Positions 6,396-7,754 of a stretch of 7,754 nt of DNA are shown here, in pieces; the stretch's first letter is position 1, and each line of letters opens with the position of its first letter. The stretch spans positions 1 to 7,754 of the forward strand of contig NZ_JAHACR010000205.1 of NCBI RefSeq assembly GCF_018375725.1. Direction: 5' to 3'. Below the pieces are notes generated by a model. The model was not told where the DNA came from and did not search any database. It saw only the letters and a program-made list of their open reading frames with translations. Source of the DNA: Burkholderia sp. (GTDB taxonomy: Bacteria; Pseudomonadota; Gammaproteobacteria; Burkholderiales; Burkholderiaceae). Position numbers and translations under genes: made by a program.

Positions 6396-7237
6396 GCGAC
6401 CGCTTCCTGTCCGACGGATTCCGCACTCAGCGGCACCAGCACGCCGAGCTCGGGGCGTCCGGTCAAGCGCGCCAGGATCTCGCGCCGCCAGTCGTCGTAA
6501 ATCGACCGATAGGCGGCGATATCCGCGTCGAATACGTGCGCGGTGTGCGCGTACTCGTCGTGCAGATACCCGTCGAGGCGAATCTGCATTTCATCGTCGG
6601 CCTCGATCACGCGGTCGATCAGCGCGTCGCGCGCCGCGGGCGGCAGCGCCGCGAGTGTCTCGAACCACCACTGGACGATCTGCACGCGATGCCACTCCTC
6701 GTCGGGACGAATACGGTTCTCGCCGTGCTCGCGCATCGCGCCGTCGGCGACACGGCCCGTTTTACGCTGGATCCACAGCTTCGCGAGGATGTGCAGCTCG
6801 TAATGCCATTCGAAGGCGAGAAAACCCGCGACGTCGCGCATGGCGATATCGCCGATGCGTGCCCAGTGCGCTTCGACGAGCCGCCCGATCTCCGGCAGCG
6901 GATCGCGTCCGGTCAGCTCGGTCACGCGTTCGCGGGCGATCACCGCATGCGCGCCGTCGTCGCCGAGCTGGCGCGACAGGATCAGTTGAAAATGCGGATC
7001 GTCGCGAAACAACGTGTCGATCGCCTTCGCGACGACCTGCACGATGAACAGATCGTGCGACGCCATCTTCGTGTAGTAGTCGGCAACGGCCGCCCGCTCC
7101 GCGGCGGTTTGCGGCTCGCGCGGCGGAACGGCGAGTTTGTCCGGGAAGCCGGGACGGTGGCGACGCGCCGTCTCCAGGAACAGTTTCTCCTCGAATTGCG
7201 CATTCCATTCGCGGGGTGCGCCGATGGGTCGTGTCAT
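6392..7237 (-). CDS. Uncharacterised protein, possible ferritin-like di-iron oxidase
   Basis: I do not recognise a named family. The 281-residue protein looks helical, soluble and rich in acidic and histidine residues, with no signal peptide or membrane segment. Metal-ligand-like motifs recur: D94-x-x-H97 (LGDDGAHAVI), E143-W-H-Y-E147-L-H149, E180-x-x-H183 (DEEWHRVQ) and E228-x-x-H231 (HDEYAHTAH). Two ExxH motifs plus extra Glu on other helices is the pattern of ferritin-like di-iron proteins (PaaA/PaaC type among others), so a di-iron oxidase is a reasonable guess, not a demonstrated one. I chose the ATG at 7237. An in-frame ATG at 7297 overlaps the metI stop as ATGA and would add 20 residues, but those codons are A/T-ending unusually often (CCA, TTT, CCT, TCA, AAA, ACT). 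The gene sits between a methionine-type permease and a sulfur-type monooxygenase, which suggests a role in organosulfur use. Confidence 0.85.
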   Translation of the reverse strand: MTRPIGAPREWNAQFEEKLFLETARRHRPGFPDKLAVPPREPQTAAERAAVADYYTKMASHDLFIVQVVAKAIDTLFRDDPHFQLILSRQLGDDGAHAVIARERVTELTGRDPLPEIGRLVEAHWARIGDIAMRDVAGFLAFEWHYELHILAKLWIQRKTGRVADGAMREHGENRIRPDEEWHRVQIVQWWFETLAALPPAARDALIDRVIEADDEMQIRLDGYLHDEYAHTAHVFDADIAAYRSIYDDWRREILARLTGRPELGVLVPLSAESVGQEAVA

Positions 7238-7293
7238 AGTGTTTGGGTCTTTCAGGATCGTTGAAGGGAAAAATGGGCGGTCGTGACACTTGC

Positions 7294-7754
7294 TCATGCA
7301 CGCCGGGCCACACGTCGGGCCAGACGATCGCCCGTGATTTGCACGGTCGAGACGAGCGCGATCAGGATCACGATCACGGTGGCCATCACGGTCGTGTCGA
7401 AGCGCTGGTAGCCGTAGCGGATCGCGAGATCGCCAAGGCCGCCCGCACCGACCGCCCCCGCCATCGCGGTCGAGCCGATCAGCGCGACCACGGTGATCGT
7501 GAAACCGCCGAGCATGCCGGGCAGCGCTTCCGGCAGCAGCACGTGCCAGACGATGTGACGGCGCTTCGCGCCCATCGCGAGCGCGGCTTCGATCAGGCCG
7601 CGGTCCACTTCGCGCAGGCTGACTTCGGCGATCCGCGCGAAGAACGGGATCGCGGCGATCGACAGCGGTACGACTGCCGCCCAGACCCCGATCGTCGTGC
7701 CGATGAGCAGCCGCGTGAACGACAACAGCGCGACGAGCAGGATGATGAACGGCG
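7294..7754 (-). CDS. metI: Methionine-type ABC transporter permease MetI (5' end beyond window)
   Basis: Membrane permease of the MetNIQ type, which imports D- and L-methionine and related sulfur compounds. The window holds the C-terminal 153 codons; the N-terminus lies to the right. The visible part starts in PFIILLVALLSFTRLLIGTT and continues with PLSIAAIPFFARIAEVSL, both characteristic of MetI. The EAA loop that docks the ATPase is EAALAMGAKRRHIVWHVLLP. Next come GSTAMAGAVGAGGLGDLAIR, YGYQRFDTTVM and a last membrane helix before a basic tail (RLARRVARRA). It is the first visible gene of the leftward operon; metN and a metQ-type binding protein are expected upstream outside the window. Because of the genes after it, the true substrate may be another organosulfur compound. 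Confidence 0.93.
   Translation of the reverse strand, partial: PFIILLVALLSFTRLLIGTTIGVWAAVVPLSIAAIPFFARIAEVSLREVDRGLIEAALAMGAKRRHIVWHVLLPEALPGMLGGFTITVVALIGSTAMAGAVGAGGLGDLAIRYGYQRFDTTVMATVIVILIALVSTVQITGDRLARRVARRA

Noticed and set aside
4998..6500. 500-codon plus-strand open frame across the monooxygenase gene
   Set aside because: Very Arg-rich translation without domain structure, opposite a well-supported flavoenzyme gene. Long antisense frames are expected at this GC content.
6305..7264. 319-codon plus-strand open frame across the unknown gene
   Set aside because: The minus-strand frame has ordered helical content, repeated metal-binding motifs and coupling to its neighbours; the plus-strand product has none.
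7261..7294. Possible separate promoter in the spacer between metI and the unknown gene
   Set aside because: The spacer is locally A/T-richer, but I found no paired -35 and -10 hexamers with acceptable spacing.

Overview
The window is high-GC DNA with strong G/C preference at codon third positions. Its gene families and gene order resemble a Burkholderia or related Burkholderiaceae genome. That placement rests on composition and family recognition only; no search was run. I see no tRNA, rRNA, CRISPR array or insertion sequence.

Left part (1-2636): an AraC-type regulator with a PAS sensor domain runs leftward out of the window. A 578-base control region separates it from a divergent gene for a periplasmic substrate-binding protein of the branched-chain amino acid (LivJ-like) type. 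That region carries a perfect 16-bp inverted repeat and a third copy of its core, a good candidate operator. The binding-protein gene ends in a strong terminator-like hairpin, and no permease or ATPase genes for it are present.

Middle (2637-5105): a 12-helix MFS transporter of the metabolite:H+ symporter type converges on a small DoxX-family membrane protein. The DoxX gene has a well-formed sigma70-type promoter, a palindrome at the expected transcription start and a structured leader. To its right is the C-terminal half of a RbsD/FucU sugar mutarotase. Its N-terminal half is missing, and recognisable similarity stops where an 11-bp inverted repeat begins, so I call it a pseudogene.

Right part (5184-7754): a compact leftward operon encodes, in order of transcription, a MetI-type methionine ABC permease (cut by the window edge), an unrecognised 281-residue protein with several E/D-x-x-H motifs suggesting a ferritin-like di-iron fold, and an acyl-CoA-dehydrogenase-fold monooxygenase of the DszC/SfnB type. 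The combination suggests uptake and oxidative desulfurisation of an organosulfur compound under sulfur limitation. The middle protein is the least understood and most interesting gene here.
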